The position numbers and the translations under genes are program-made. Positions 1 through 5,840 of a DNA stretch of 11,015 bases are shown piece by piece. How positions within the stretch are numbered: the first letter of the stretch is position 1; the number at the start of each line of letters is the position of its first letter. This DNA is from Comamonadaceae bacterium (GTDB lineage Bacteria; Pseudomonadota; Gammaproteobacteria; Burkholderiales; Burkholderiaceae_C): assembly GCA_947463845.1 (NCBI GenBank), contig CANHUM010000028.1, positions 1 through 11,015 of the forward strand. Reading direction: 5' to 3'. The notes beneath the pieces are model-generated. The model was not told where the DNA came from. It saw only the letters and a list, made by a program, of their open reading frames with translations, and made no database searches.

Positions 1-39
1 ATGCCAATGCCATCCGCCCGTTAAATTCATGCGGACATT

Positions 40-738
40 TTATGAAGGGTTCAAACGCTCATTTTGCGGAAACATGAACTTTTTGGCCTCGGCATCCATC
101 TCCGTCTTGAATGTGTATTTCGCCTTGAAGGCTTCGGCGCGTTGGGCCGCTGGACGGGCGTTGACCAAATCGAGCAGGCGCTTGATGTGGGGGTACTGGG
201 CCCAGGTGGCATCGCCCGTGCCCAACACAAAGGGCAGCAGGCGCGCCCAGCCCCACAGGGCCATGTCCACGATGCTGTAGTGCTCGCCCAGCATGTAGGT
301 GTTTTGCGCCAGGTGCTTTTCCAGTACGGTCCAGTGGCGGTGTGCTTCAAAGTCGTAGCGGTTCAGTGCGTACTCTTTGGGCTCGGGGGCCGCATGGCGA
401 AAGTGCACCGACTGTCCCGAAAACGGACCTATGCCGCTGGCCATGAACAGTAGCCAGGACAGTGCTGCGCCGCGCTCTTTGGCCTGCGTCATGGCGGGGA
501 CAAATTGCTGTTCGCGGTCGGCCAGGTACAACAAGATGGCATTGCTGTCGAACACGGTCACTTCGCCATCGATGATGGCGGGGACTTTGGCGTTGGGGTT
601 GACTCTCAAGAATGCGGGTGCAAATTGCTCGCCCTTGCGTGTGTCCACCGGCACCGCCTCAAAGGGCAGGCCCAGCTCTTCCAGCAGCAAGGCGATCTTC
701 ATGGGGTTAGGCGCAGCGTTGAAGAAAAATTTCAGCAT
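40..738 (-). CDS. Nu-class (YfcG-like) glutathione S-transferase
   Basis: Cytosolic glutathione transferase-fold protein of 232 aa. The N-terminal thioredoxin-like domain (about residues 1-80) has Asn11 after a Pro, which matches the Asn11 of E. coli YfcG. It also has the cis-Pro motif 'KVPAI' (Pro53) and Asp64-Ser65 where glutathione's gamma-glutamyl group normally sits (usually Glu-Ser). The C-terminal helical domain carries the YfcG-like stretches 'GIGPFSGQSVHFRHAAPE' and 'YSIVDMALWGW'. Nu-class enzymes bind two glutathiones and mainly reduce disulfides or organic peroxides; the substrate here is unknown. A TTG two codons upstream (744) is possible. I prefer the ATG at 738 because a GGA lies 6 bases before it and because Asn11 then matches YfcG numbering. 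The gene is divergent from the CMD-family gene; the intervening 128 bases show no clear promoter. The GST-family call is firm and the Nu-class call good. Confidence 0.93.
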   Translation of the reverse strand: MLKFFFNAAPNPMKIALLLEELGLPFEAVPVDTRKGEQFAPAFLRVNPNAKVPAIIDGEVTVFDSNAILLYLADREQQFVPAMTQAKERGAALSWLLFMASGIGPFSGQSVHFRHAAPEPKEYALNRYDFEAHRHWTVLEKHLAQNTYMLGEHYSIVDMALWGWARLLPFVLGTGDATWAQYPHIKRLLDLVNARPAAQRAEAFKAKYTFKTEMDAEAKKFMFPQNERLNPS

Positions 739-866
739 GTTCAATCCAAAAAAGTGACAGGTCTCAGTGTCGCCGAATCCGCTTGGAATGGGCGTGCTTC
801 ACCAGTCATGTGGGCGACTGTGCAATGGCTGGCGAGTTGTTAACGTTCATTTTTTTGCTTGCAGCC

Positions 867-1457
867 ATGACCGAGAGATTTGCGCAAATCACCTACGAGG
901 CCCTTGCACCCGAGGTTCGTCCCTTGGCCGATGACATTCTCAAGGTTTCCAGTGCCGCTTTGGGTGGGCCTTACAACGCCTTGTTGCGCAGCCCTGACAT
1001 GGCCCGGCGTGCATTTGATTTTCTGGATTACCTGCGCTTTCGCACTTCCGTCAATCTGCGTTTGAACGAATTTGCCATTCTGATCCAGGCGCGAATCTCC
1101 AATGCGCAATACGAGTGGTGGGCGCATGAACGGATCGCTCGAAAAGCCGGCTTGTCCGATGCGGTGATGCGCGATTTGCAGCAATGCCGAAGGCCTGCCA
1201 CCATGCAAGCCGATGAACGACTGGTGTATGACTACTGTGTTCAGTTGTCGCTCAACCACCGTGTACCCGATGCTTTGTGGCAAGAGGCGTTGACCACCTT
1301 CGGTGAGCAAGCCGTGGTTGATCTCACCGTGTTGTCGGGAACTTACGTGATGGTGTCCATGTTGCTCAACGCCACCCAGGTGGGCATTCCGGGTGGTGGC
1401 GAAGAGCCTCTGCAGGTGATGGATCCTCTGGAAATTCGCCAGCGCTTGCTGGTTTGA
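867..1457 (+). CDS. Carboxymuconolactone decarboxylase (AhpD-fold) family protein
   Basis: All-helical AhpD-fold protein, 196 aa from the ATG at 867. The family core is visible as Glu68 in 'NEFAILIQAR', then 'YEWWAHE' (Tyr82, Glu83, His87) and 'ARKAGLSDAV'. The CxxC redox pair of AhpD peroxidase partners is absent: the only cysteines are two isolated ones in the C-terminal half. This points to a decarboxylase-like or other non-redox role rather than hydroperoxide reduction. The open frame extends upstream to ATG 825 and TTG 783, but that extension is a hydrophobic stretch unlike the family, so I place the start at 867, even though no good ribosome-binding site precedes it. The Bug-protein gene follows after 37 bases on the same strand, so they are probably co-transcribed. 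CMD-like proteins often sit in organic-acid and aromatic catabolic clusters. The exact reaction cannot be read from sequence. Confidence 0.87.
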   Translation: MTERFAQITYEALAPEVRPLADDILKVSSAALGGPYNALLRSPDMARRAFDFLDYLRFRTSVNLRLNEFAILIQARISNAQYEWWAHERIARKAGLSDAVMRDLQQCRRPATMQADERLVYDYCVQLSLNHRVPDALWQEALTTFGEQAVVDLTVLSGTYVMVSMLLNATQVGIPGGGEEPLQVMDPLEIRQRLLV

Positions 1458-1482
1458 TTTGATTCTTGCTTTTTATATACCC

Positions 1483-1489
1483 AAGGAGA
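1483..1489 (+). promoter_or_regulatory. Strong Shine-Dalgarno for the Bug-protein gene
   Basis: AAGGAGA lies 5 bases before the ATG at 1495. It fixes that start over in-frame codons further upstream (from 1459), and it is the strongest ribosome-binding site in the left half of the window. This fits high expression of a periplasmic binding protein. Confidence 0.75.
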
Positions 1490-1494
1490 CAGCC

Positions 1495-2472
1495 ATGACT
1501 TTTCGTTTTGTTCGCAGCGCTTTGGCCATGGTGTTGGCCGCCACTGCCTTGCATGTTTCGGCACAAGACTTTCCCAACCGCACCATCACCATGGTCATGC
1601 CTTATGCGGCAGGCGGGCCGGGTGACACCATCACACGCGTATTTGCCGGGGCCATGCAAAAGCACCTGGGTCAGCAAATCGTGGTGGACAACACCGCCGG
1701 GGCTTCAGGCTCCATTGGCACAGCCAAAGTGGCGCGGGCCAGGCCCGATGGCTACACCTTGCTGATGATCCACGTCAGCCATGCCACCAACGTCGCTATG
1801 TACAAAGGCTTGCCCTACCACCCAGTGGACGACTTTGAGCCGATTGGCCGCGCCACCAGTGGTCCCATGGTCATTGTCACCCGCAATGATTTTCCAGCGC
1901 GAAACCTCAACGAATTTGTGGCTTACGTGAAAGCCAACGGACCCAAAGTCAGTTTGGCGCATGCCGGTGTGGGCTCGGCCTCTCATTTGTGTGGCCTCAT
2001 GATGATGAACGCCCTGAATGTCAAACTCAATGAAATCCCTTACAAAGGCACGGGTCCTGCCTTGAACGACCTGATGGGCGGTCAGGTGGACATTTTGTGC
2101 GATCAGACCTCGGGCACAGTGCCCTCGGTCAAAGGCGGCAAGATCAAGGCCTATGCTTCAGCAGGCAAAGCCCGTTTGCCCCAGTTGCCTGAAGTGCCCG
2201 CCATCACCGATGCGGGCGTGGAAGGTTTTGACATCAACATTTCATTTGGCTTGTATGCGCCCAAAGGAACACCCAAGCCTGTGCTTGACCAGTTGACCTC
2301 TGCCCTGCAAAAGTCAGTGACCGATCCTGAAGTCCGCCAGCGCCTCGAGGCCATGGGCATTTCGGCCGTATCGGTGGACCAGGCGCGTCCAGAAGCTTTG
2401 CGCAATCACCTCAAAAACGAGATCGACACTTTGGGCGGTCTGTTGATCAAGGCAGGTGTCAAGGCCAACTGA
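1495..2472 (+). CDS. Bug/TctC-family tripartite tricarboxylate transporter substrate-binding protein
   Basis: Periplasmic solute-binding protein of 325 aa. It has a Sec signal peptide: basic start, hydrophobic core at about residues 8-19, and likely cleavage after Ala23 ('VSA/QDF'). There is no lipobox Cys. Family hallmarks follow in order: 'ITMVMPYAAGGPGD' (the GGxxD ligand loop), 'VVDNTAGASGSIGTAKVA', 'PDGYTLL', 'IPYKGTGPALNDLMGGQVD' and 'LYAPKGTPKPV'. Two cysteines ('SHLCGL' and 'ILCDQ') are typical of one Bug subfamily. Known Bug proteins bind carboxylates, amino acids, nicotinamide and similar small molecules; the ligand here is not deducible. No TctA/TctB membrane subunits are nearby, so this is an orphan receptor, common in Burkholderiales. 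It is preceded by the CMD gene (37 bases) and followed by an MFS gene (55 bases). It might work with a TctAB pair elsewhere or act as a ligand sensor. Confidence 0.95.
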   Translation: MTFRFVRSALAMVLAATALHVSAQDFPNRTITMVMPYAAGGPGDTITRVFAGAMQKHLGQQIVVDNTAGASGSIGTAKVARARPDGYTLLMIHVSHATNVAMYKGLPYHPVDDFEPIGRATSGPMVIVTRNDFPARNLNEFVAYVKANGPKVSLAHAGVGSASHLCGLMMMNALNVKLNEIPYKGTGPALNDLMGGQVDILCDQTSGTVPSVKGGKIKAYASAGKARLPQLPEVPAITDAGVEGFDINISFGLYAPKGTPKPVLDQLTSALQKSVTDPEVRQRLEAMGISAVSVDQARPEALRNHLKNEIDTLGGLLIKAGVKAN

Positions 2473-2527
2473 CGGGGTCTTTGCGCTGGGGCCAGGGTAT
2501 CTGCGTCTCGCCTTTTTGGGAGATTTC

Positions 2528-3709
2528 ATGATGCAAAGCTGGTGGCCCTTGTTGCTGACACTGGTCATTCAAGCCATGGTGGCCATGGCCTTGCTCACCT
2601 TGCCGGTCATTGCGCCGGTGGTGGCGCAGACTCTGCAGGTGTCACCAGCGCTGGTGGGTTTGTACGTGTCGGTGACCTATGCCGGCGCCATGGTGGCCAG
2701 TTTGATGGGCGGCGCCACAGTGGCCCGCATGGGGGCCATCCGGGTGAGCCAATGGGGGCTCGTGTTGTGCGCTGTGGGATTGGTCTTATGCGCCGTGCCT
2801 TGGCTGCCGACCATGGTCTTGGGCGCGGTATTCATTGGTCTGGGTTATGGCCCCATCACCCCGGCCAGTTCGCACCTGTTGGCCCGCACCACACCCCCTG
2901 CGCAAATGTCATTGGTGTTTTCCATCAAGCAGACCGGTGTGCCTTTGGGCAGCATGCTGGCGGGTGCGGTCGTGCCGCCTTTGGCCTTGCTCATTGATTG
3001 GCAGTTGAGCATGCTGGTGGTGGCTGCATTGTGTCTGGTGTGCGCAGGGGTGTCGCAGCGCTTGAGGATCCAATTGGACAGCGACCGGCAAGCTGATCAG
3101 CGTATCCGATGGGGCAGTTGGATCGAGCCCATCCGCATGGTGCTCGCGCACCGTGCGCTGCTGACCATGGCGTCCTGCTCGTTCATGTTTTCCATGGTTC
3201 AGTTGTCCCTCACCACTTATTTGGTCACCTTTTTGCATGACGATTTGTCTTACGGTCTGGTGGCCGCAGGCCTGGCGCTGTCGGTCACCCAGTTGGGCGG
3301 CATTGGGGGGCGTGTGGTGTGGGGTTACGTGGCCGACCGTTGGCTGGGTGCGCGGCGAATGTTGCTGCTGTTGGCCTGCATGATGGCCTTGGGGGCTTTG
3401 TCCTCTGCGTTTTTGACCAACGGAACACCAAAGGGCGTGGTGATCGCTATCTTGGTGGGCTTTGGTGCTTCGGCGATTGGTTGGAATGGCGTTTATTTGG
3501 CCGAAGTAGCCCGTCGAGCGCCGCCCGGCATGGCCAGCATGGCCACCGGCGGAACGCTGGCCTTCACTTTTTTGGGCGTCGTGTTGGGCCCCCCCATGTT
3601 TGGGGCTTTGTCGGGTTTGTTTGGCACCTACCGTGCGGGCTTTGTGGGCCTGATGGTCATGGCCAGTGTCAGCGGTACGGTGCTTTACTTCAGTCAGCGG
3701 GCCCGTTGA
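2528..3709 (+). CDS. Major facilitator superfamily (MFS) transporter
   Basis: Inner-membrane secondary transporter of 393 aa with about 12 predicted hydrophobic segments in two halves, separated by a charged central loop around residues 175-200. The loop 2-3 motif A appears in degenerate form ('GGATVARMGAIRVSQWG'). The equivalent loop of the second half reads 'GGRVVWGYVADRWLGARR'. Length is normal for a 12-TM MFS. The start is the first ATG of an ATG-ATG pair at 2528/2531, preceded by GGGAGA at 2518-2523; the second ATG would also be acceptable. The frame is open further upstream and overlaps the end of the Bug gene, but nothing supports a longer protein. Position suggests a shared transcript with the CMD and Bug genes and uptake or export of a related small acid. 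Subfamily and substrate are unknown. It converges on the asparaginase gene with 9 bases between the stop codons. Confidence 0.92.
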   Translation: MMQSWWPLLLTLVIQAMVAMALLTLPVIAPVVAQTLQVSPALVGLYVSVTYAGAMVASLMGGATVARMGAIRVSQWGLVLCAVGLVLCAVPWLPTMVLGAVFIGLGYGPITPASSHLLARTTPPAQMSLVFSIKQTGVPLGSMLAGAVVPPLALLIDWQLSMLVVAALCLVCAGVSQRLRIQLDSDRQADQRIRWGSWIEPIRMVLAHRALLTMASCSFMFSMVQLSLTTYLVTFLHDDLSYGLVAAGLALSVTQLGGIGGRVVWGYVADRWLGARRMLLLLACMMALGALSSAFLTNGTPKGVVIAILVGFGASAIGWNGVYLAEVARRAPPGMASMATGGTLAFTFLGVVLGPPMFGALSGLFGTYRAGFVGLMVMASVSGTVLYFSQRAR

Positions 3710-3726
3710 ATCGGGCGTTCAGCCCG
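3701..3726. other. Overlapping alternative hairpins at convergent gene ends
   Basis: Three short blocks, GCCCG (3701-3705), CGGGC (3712-3716) and GCCCG (3722-3726), mean the middle block can pair with either neighbour, giving two mutually exclusive 5-bp GC stems. The element overlaps the stop codons of both convergent genes (MFS and asparaginase). There is no T-tract on either strand, so it is at best a weak bidirectional terminator or a 3'-end stabilising structure. Confidence 0.35.
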
Positions 3727-4732
3727 CCAACAAAATCTGATCGATCCAGGTCTGAATCGCGGGGCCATCCATGCCGTGCGCCAGGCCCAGCAACATGACG
3801 ATGCGCACCTTGTGCGGCGGCAGAGGGCCCGCCGTCAAAATGCCATGCTGCGCATCGGCATACACACTGGCCCGTGTCACGCTGCCCGTGATGAAGCGGG
3901 CACAACGTGCCACCAGCACCCCCTGGGCGGGCAAGGACTGGATGAACGCGCGGAAGGCCGTGGGCGTGTTGGCGTTGCCCAGACCGGCGTGCACAATGCC
4001 CTGCGCTCCAGCGGCCACAAAGGCACGGATGGCGGTCTCGTCCACGCCTGCATAGGCCACGGCAATGTCCACACGCGGCCACGCCGAAGGTGTTTTCCAG
4101 GCAGAAGGCGCTTGCCAAGCCAAAGTGGGTGCGCGCCCGGCAGCACGGAACCACTGCACTGCTTGGTCGGCCACCTCGCCCACAGCGCCAGCCAGCGGGC
4201 TGTCAAAGGCCTCCACGCTGCTCACATGGCGCTTGCCCACCCACAGGCCCGAATGGATGCGGCCATTCATGACCACCAGTGTGCCTCGCCCCTGTGCACC
4301 GGGGCAGGCGGCGACACTGCAAGCGTCCAGCAAATTGGCCGGGCCGTCGGCCGAATAGGCGGTGGCCGGGCGCATGGCCCCCACGACGACGATGGGTTTA
4401 TGGGTGTCCACGCTCAAATGCAAAAAGGTGGCGGTTTCTTCCAGCGTATCGGTGCCGTGAGTGACCACCACGCCCACCACTTCGGGGTTGTGCACGGCCT
4501 GCATCACAGCGGCGTGCAGAGCGAGCCAATGCTCGGGCCGCACATCGTAACTGGCCAGCTGCATCGGCTGAGTGACCTCGATGTCATAGCGCTGGCGCAA
4601 CTCCGGTACCGTGTCGACCACGGCGGACAGACTCAGGCTGGCGGGACGGTAGTCGGTGCTGACCGATGCGGCGCCGGCAGCGCCAGCGATGGTGCCGCCA
4701 GTGCCAATCAGGGCCAAACGGGGTTGGGTCAT
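3719..4732 (-). CDS. L-asparaginase family amidohydrolase, no signal peptide
   Basis: Asparaginase/glutaminase-family hydrolase of 337 aa that hydrolyses a side-chain amide to acid plus ammonia. Both catalytic triads align with E. coli AnsB. Thr14 in 'TGGTIAG' and nearby Tyr28 give the first nucleophile site. Thr94-Asp95 in 'THGTDTLEET' and Lys167 give the second. 'GAMRPATAYSADGP' and 'GTLVVMN' are also conserved. The protein begins directly at the first beta strand with no signal peptide, so it should be cytoplasmic, unlike AnsB. A short in-frame near-duplication, 'APSAW' then 'TPSAW', lies in a variable loop at about residues 207-217. It is the second gene of an operon, 3 bases after the hydratase stop, with its ribosome-binding site inside the hydratase. 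The pairing suggests the true substrate may be an amide intermediate other than asparagine, but this is inference. Confidence 0.93.
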   Translation of the reverse strand: MTQPRLALIGTGGTIAGAAGAASVSTDYRPASLSLSAVVDTVPELRQRYDIEVTQPMQLASYDVRPEHWLALHAAVMQAVHNPEVVGVVVTHGTDTLEETATFLHLSVDTHKPIVVVGAMRPATAYSADGPANLLDACSVAACPGAQGRGTLVVMNGRIHSGLWVGKRHVSSVEAFDSPLAGAVGEVADQAVQWFRAAGRAPTLAWQAPSAWKTPSAWPRVDIAVAYAGVDETAIRAFVAAGAQGIVHAGLGNANTPTAFRAFIQSLPAQGVLVARCARFITGSVTRASVYADAQHGILTAGPLPPHKVRIVMLLGLAHGMDGPAIQTWIDQILLAG

Positions 4733-4735
4733 CTC

Positions 4736-5554
4736 TCAAATCTCCGAAAAAATCATGTGTACGCGGCCCAACAGTCCGAAATCGGCACTGACACTGTCAC
4801 CCGGTTGCAACTGCAGTGGCACCATACAGGTCCCTGTGGTCACCACTTGGCCTTTGTGCAGGGTGATGTCCAAACTGGACAGCCGATTGGCCAACCAGGT
4901 CAGGGCGATGCGGGGGTCGCCCAGCACGTTACCGCCTGTTCCGTCGCGGGTGTAACGCAAACGGTGGCCATGGTCCACGCGGGCTTGCACCGGGTAAGTG
5001 CTCAAGTCCAGTTCGCGCCAGACATCCGGCGCAGCCGGACCCAGGACAAAGTGCCGGGCACAGGCATTGTCGGCCAGCAGTTGCGCTTCGCCAGCGGCGG
5101 TGAATGGGTCCAGTCGCGAGTCGGGCACCTCGATGGCCGGGTGCAAGCTGGCCACGGCAGCCATCACGTGCTGCTGTGCATAGGGCTTGCTTTGCGGCGG
5201 CAGGTCCTGGGCCATCACAAACGCGAACTCCGGCTCGGCCACGCGCATGCGGTTGCCTGCCGAGGGCACCGTGGCGCCACTGTCAAACACCTGGCCTGAC
5301 AACAATCGCCCGGCCAGTGGTCCACCCACATTGATATGGGCCTGCCCGTTGGCGCTGGTGGCGGCGATCTTCCAGCCCAGCACTTCACGGCCAGATACGT
5401 TGGGCAGCTGGGCTTGTGCGGCATAACCTTGAGCGGCGGTGGATGGGCGACAGGCTTCGGGCAGTGCGCCTAATACCTGGCCCGACTCCCAGTGAGCCCA
5501 GATCAGTTGGGCGGCCTTTGCAGCCACAGCGGTGGGTGGTGTGTGATCGGTCAT
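4736..5554 (-). CDS. 2-keto-4-pentenoate hydratase family protein (MhpD-like, FAH fold)
   Basis: Cytoplasmic enzyme of 272 aa, about the length of E. coli MhpD. The family hydrates 2-hydroxypenta-2,4-dienoate (2-oxopent-4-enoate) to 4-hydroxy-2-oxovalerate in meta-cleavage pathways; 4-oxalocrotonate decarboxylases share the fold. Visible motifs are 'GWKIAAT' (Lys62), the divalent-metal ligands Glu107 and Glu109 in 'EPEFAF', and Glu142 in 'AIEVPDSR'. 'GNVLGDPRIALTWLANRL' and 'GQVVTTGTC' follow near the C-terminus. The active site therefore looks intact. No aldolase (MhpE) or acetaldehyde dehydrogenase (MhpF) is nearby, so this is not a standard meta-cleavage operon. It is the first gene of a two-gene operon with the asparaginase. 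The ATG at 5554 has only a weak GAAG before it. Hydratase and decarboxylase cannot be told apart from sequence alone. Confidence 0.9.
   Translation of the reverse strand: MTDHTPPTAVAAKAAQLIWAHWESGQVLGALPEACRPSTAAQGYAAQAQLPNVSGREVLGWKIAATSANGQAHINVGGPLAGRLLSGQVFDSGATVPSAGNRMRVAEPEFAFVMAQDLPPQSKPYAQQHVMAAVASLHPAIEVPDSRLDPFTAAGEAQLLADNACARHFVLGPAAPDVWRELDLSTYPVQARVDHGHRLRYTRDGTGGNVLGDPRIALTWLANRLSSLDITLHKGQVVTTGTCMVPLQLQPGDSVSADFGLLGRVHMIFSEI
4741..4745 (-). promoter_or_regulatory. Shine-Dalgarno of asparaginase gene, inside hydratase gene
   Basis: On the minus strand GGAGA lies 8 bases before the asparaginase ATG and within the last three codons of the hydratase gene. This ties the two genes into one transcript and suggests coupled translation. 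Confidence 0.65.
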
Positions 5555-5613
5555 CTTCAGATTGTCGGGTGATCTGCGGCAATTGGAGCGGCGATTGGCG
5601 TTGTATTGTTGTG

Positions 5614-5619
5614 TATAAT
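5614..5619 (+). promoter_or_regulatory. Consensus -10 box of the tRNA gene
   Basis: A perfect TATAAT lies about 32 bases before the tRNA 5' end, followed by a GC-containing discriminator (GCGGC), as seen at stable-RNA promoters. The -35 region is poor: no TTGACA-like hexamer sits at 16-18 bases' spacing, and the nearest candidate, TTGGCG at 5595-5600, is only 13 bases away. Confidence 0.6.
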
Positions 5620-5650
5620 TTGCGGCTTGCTGGTTTTCTCAGCAATGCTT

Positions 5651-5727
5651 GGTGATATAGCTCAGTTGGTTAGAGCGCAGCATTCATAATGCTGATGTCG
5701 GTGGTTCAAATCCACCTATCACCACCA
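5651..5727 (+). tRNA. tRNA with CAU anticodon, probably elongator tRNA-Met
   Basis: Complete 77-nt cloverleaf with encoded CCA. The acceptor stem GGTGATA (5651-5657) pairs with TATCACC (5717-5723), followed by A73 and CCA (5725-5727). The D-arm is GCTC...GAGC. The anticodon stem CAGCA/TGCTG encloses the loop TTCATAA, with anticodon CAT at 5685-5687. The T-arm GGTGG/CCACC encloses TTCAAAT. It is not the initiator: the first base pair is a normal G-C and the anticodon stem lacks the three initiator G-C pairs. A CAU tRNA could also be tRNA-Ile2, whose wobble C is modified to lysidine by TilS; I favour elongator Met but cannot exclude Ile2. It has its own promoter and terminator, so it is a single-gene transcription unit between the hydratase operon and the permease gene. 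Confidence 0.97.
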
Positions 5728-5733
5728 AATTCC

Positions 5734-5764
5734 AAACCCGCAGTTTCACGACTGCGGGTTTTTT
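5734..5764 (+). terminator. Rho-independent terminator after the tRNA
   Basis: Perfect 11-bp inverted repeat: AAACCCGCAGT at 5734-5744 pairs with ACTGCGGGTTT at 5751-5761. The loop is 6 nt, and six Ts run from 5759 to 5764. It sits 7 bases past the tRNA CCA end and insulates the tRNA from the permease gene. Confidence 0.92.
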
Positions 5765-5840
5765 GGTTTCTGGGCTTGTGTCACCCTATAGGCAAGTCCT
5801 TGGCTCTGCCAGACCTTCGCCACTGCGGTAAGGTCCACCC

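Noticed and set aside
1..39. Fragments of a gene at the left edge (plus-strand frame ending in TAA at 22-24, or a minus-strand ATG at 13-11)
   Set aside because: Too few codons to recognise or to choose between the two; nothing else is visible in these 39 bases.
745..866. Divergent promoter region between the GST and CMD genes
   Set aside because: No paired -35/-10 boxes or operator-like inverted repeat convincing enough to annotate, although promoters must lie here or nearby.
1454..1479. Possible promoter before the Bug gene (TTGATT and TATATA)
   Set aside because: Spacing is only about 14 bases, and transcription would start at the ribosome-binding site; co-transcription with the CMD gene is simpler.
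3776..5299. 507-codon plus-strand open frame opposite the asparaginase and hydratase genes
   Set aside because: It runs antisense across two well-recognised genes, has a His/Gln/Gly/Arg-rich composition with no recognisable motif, and is explained by codon bias of the real genes.
5651..5764. tRNA gene as an integration site for a mobile element
   Set aside because: No integrase, no direct repeat of the tRNA 3' end, and no composition change on either side.
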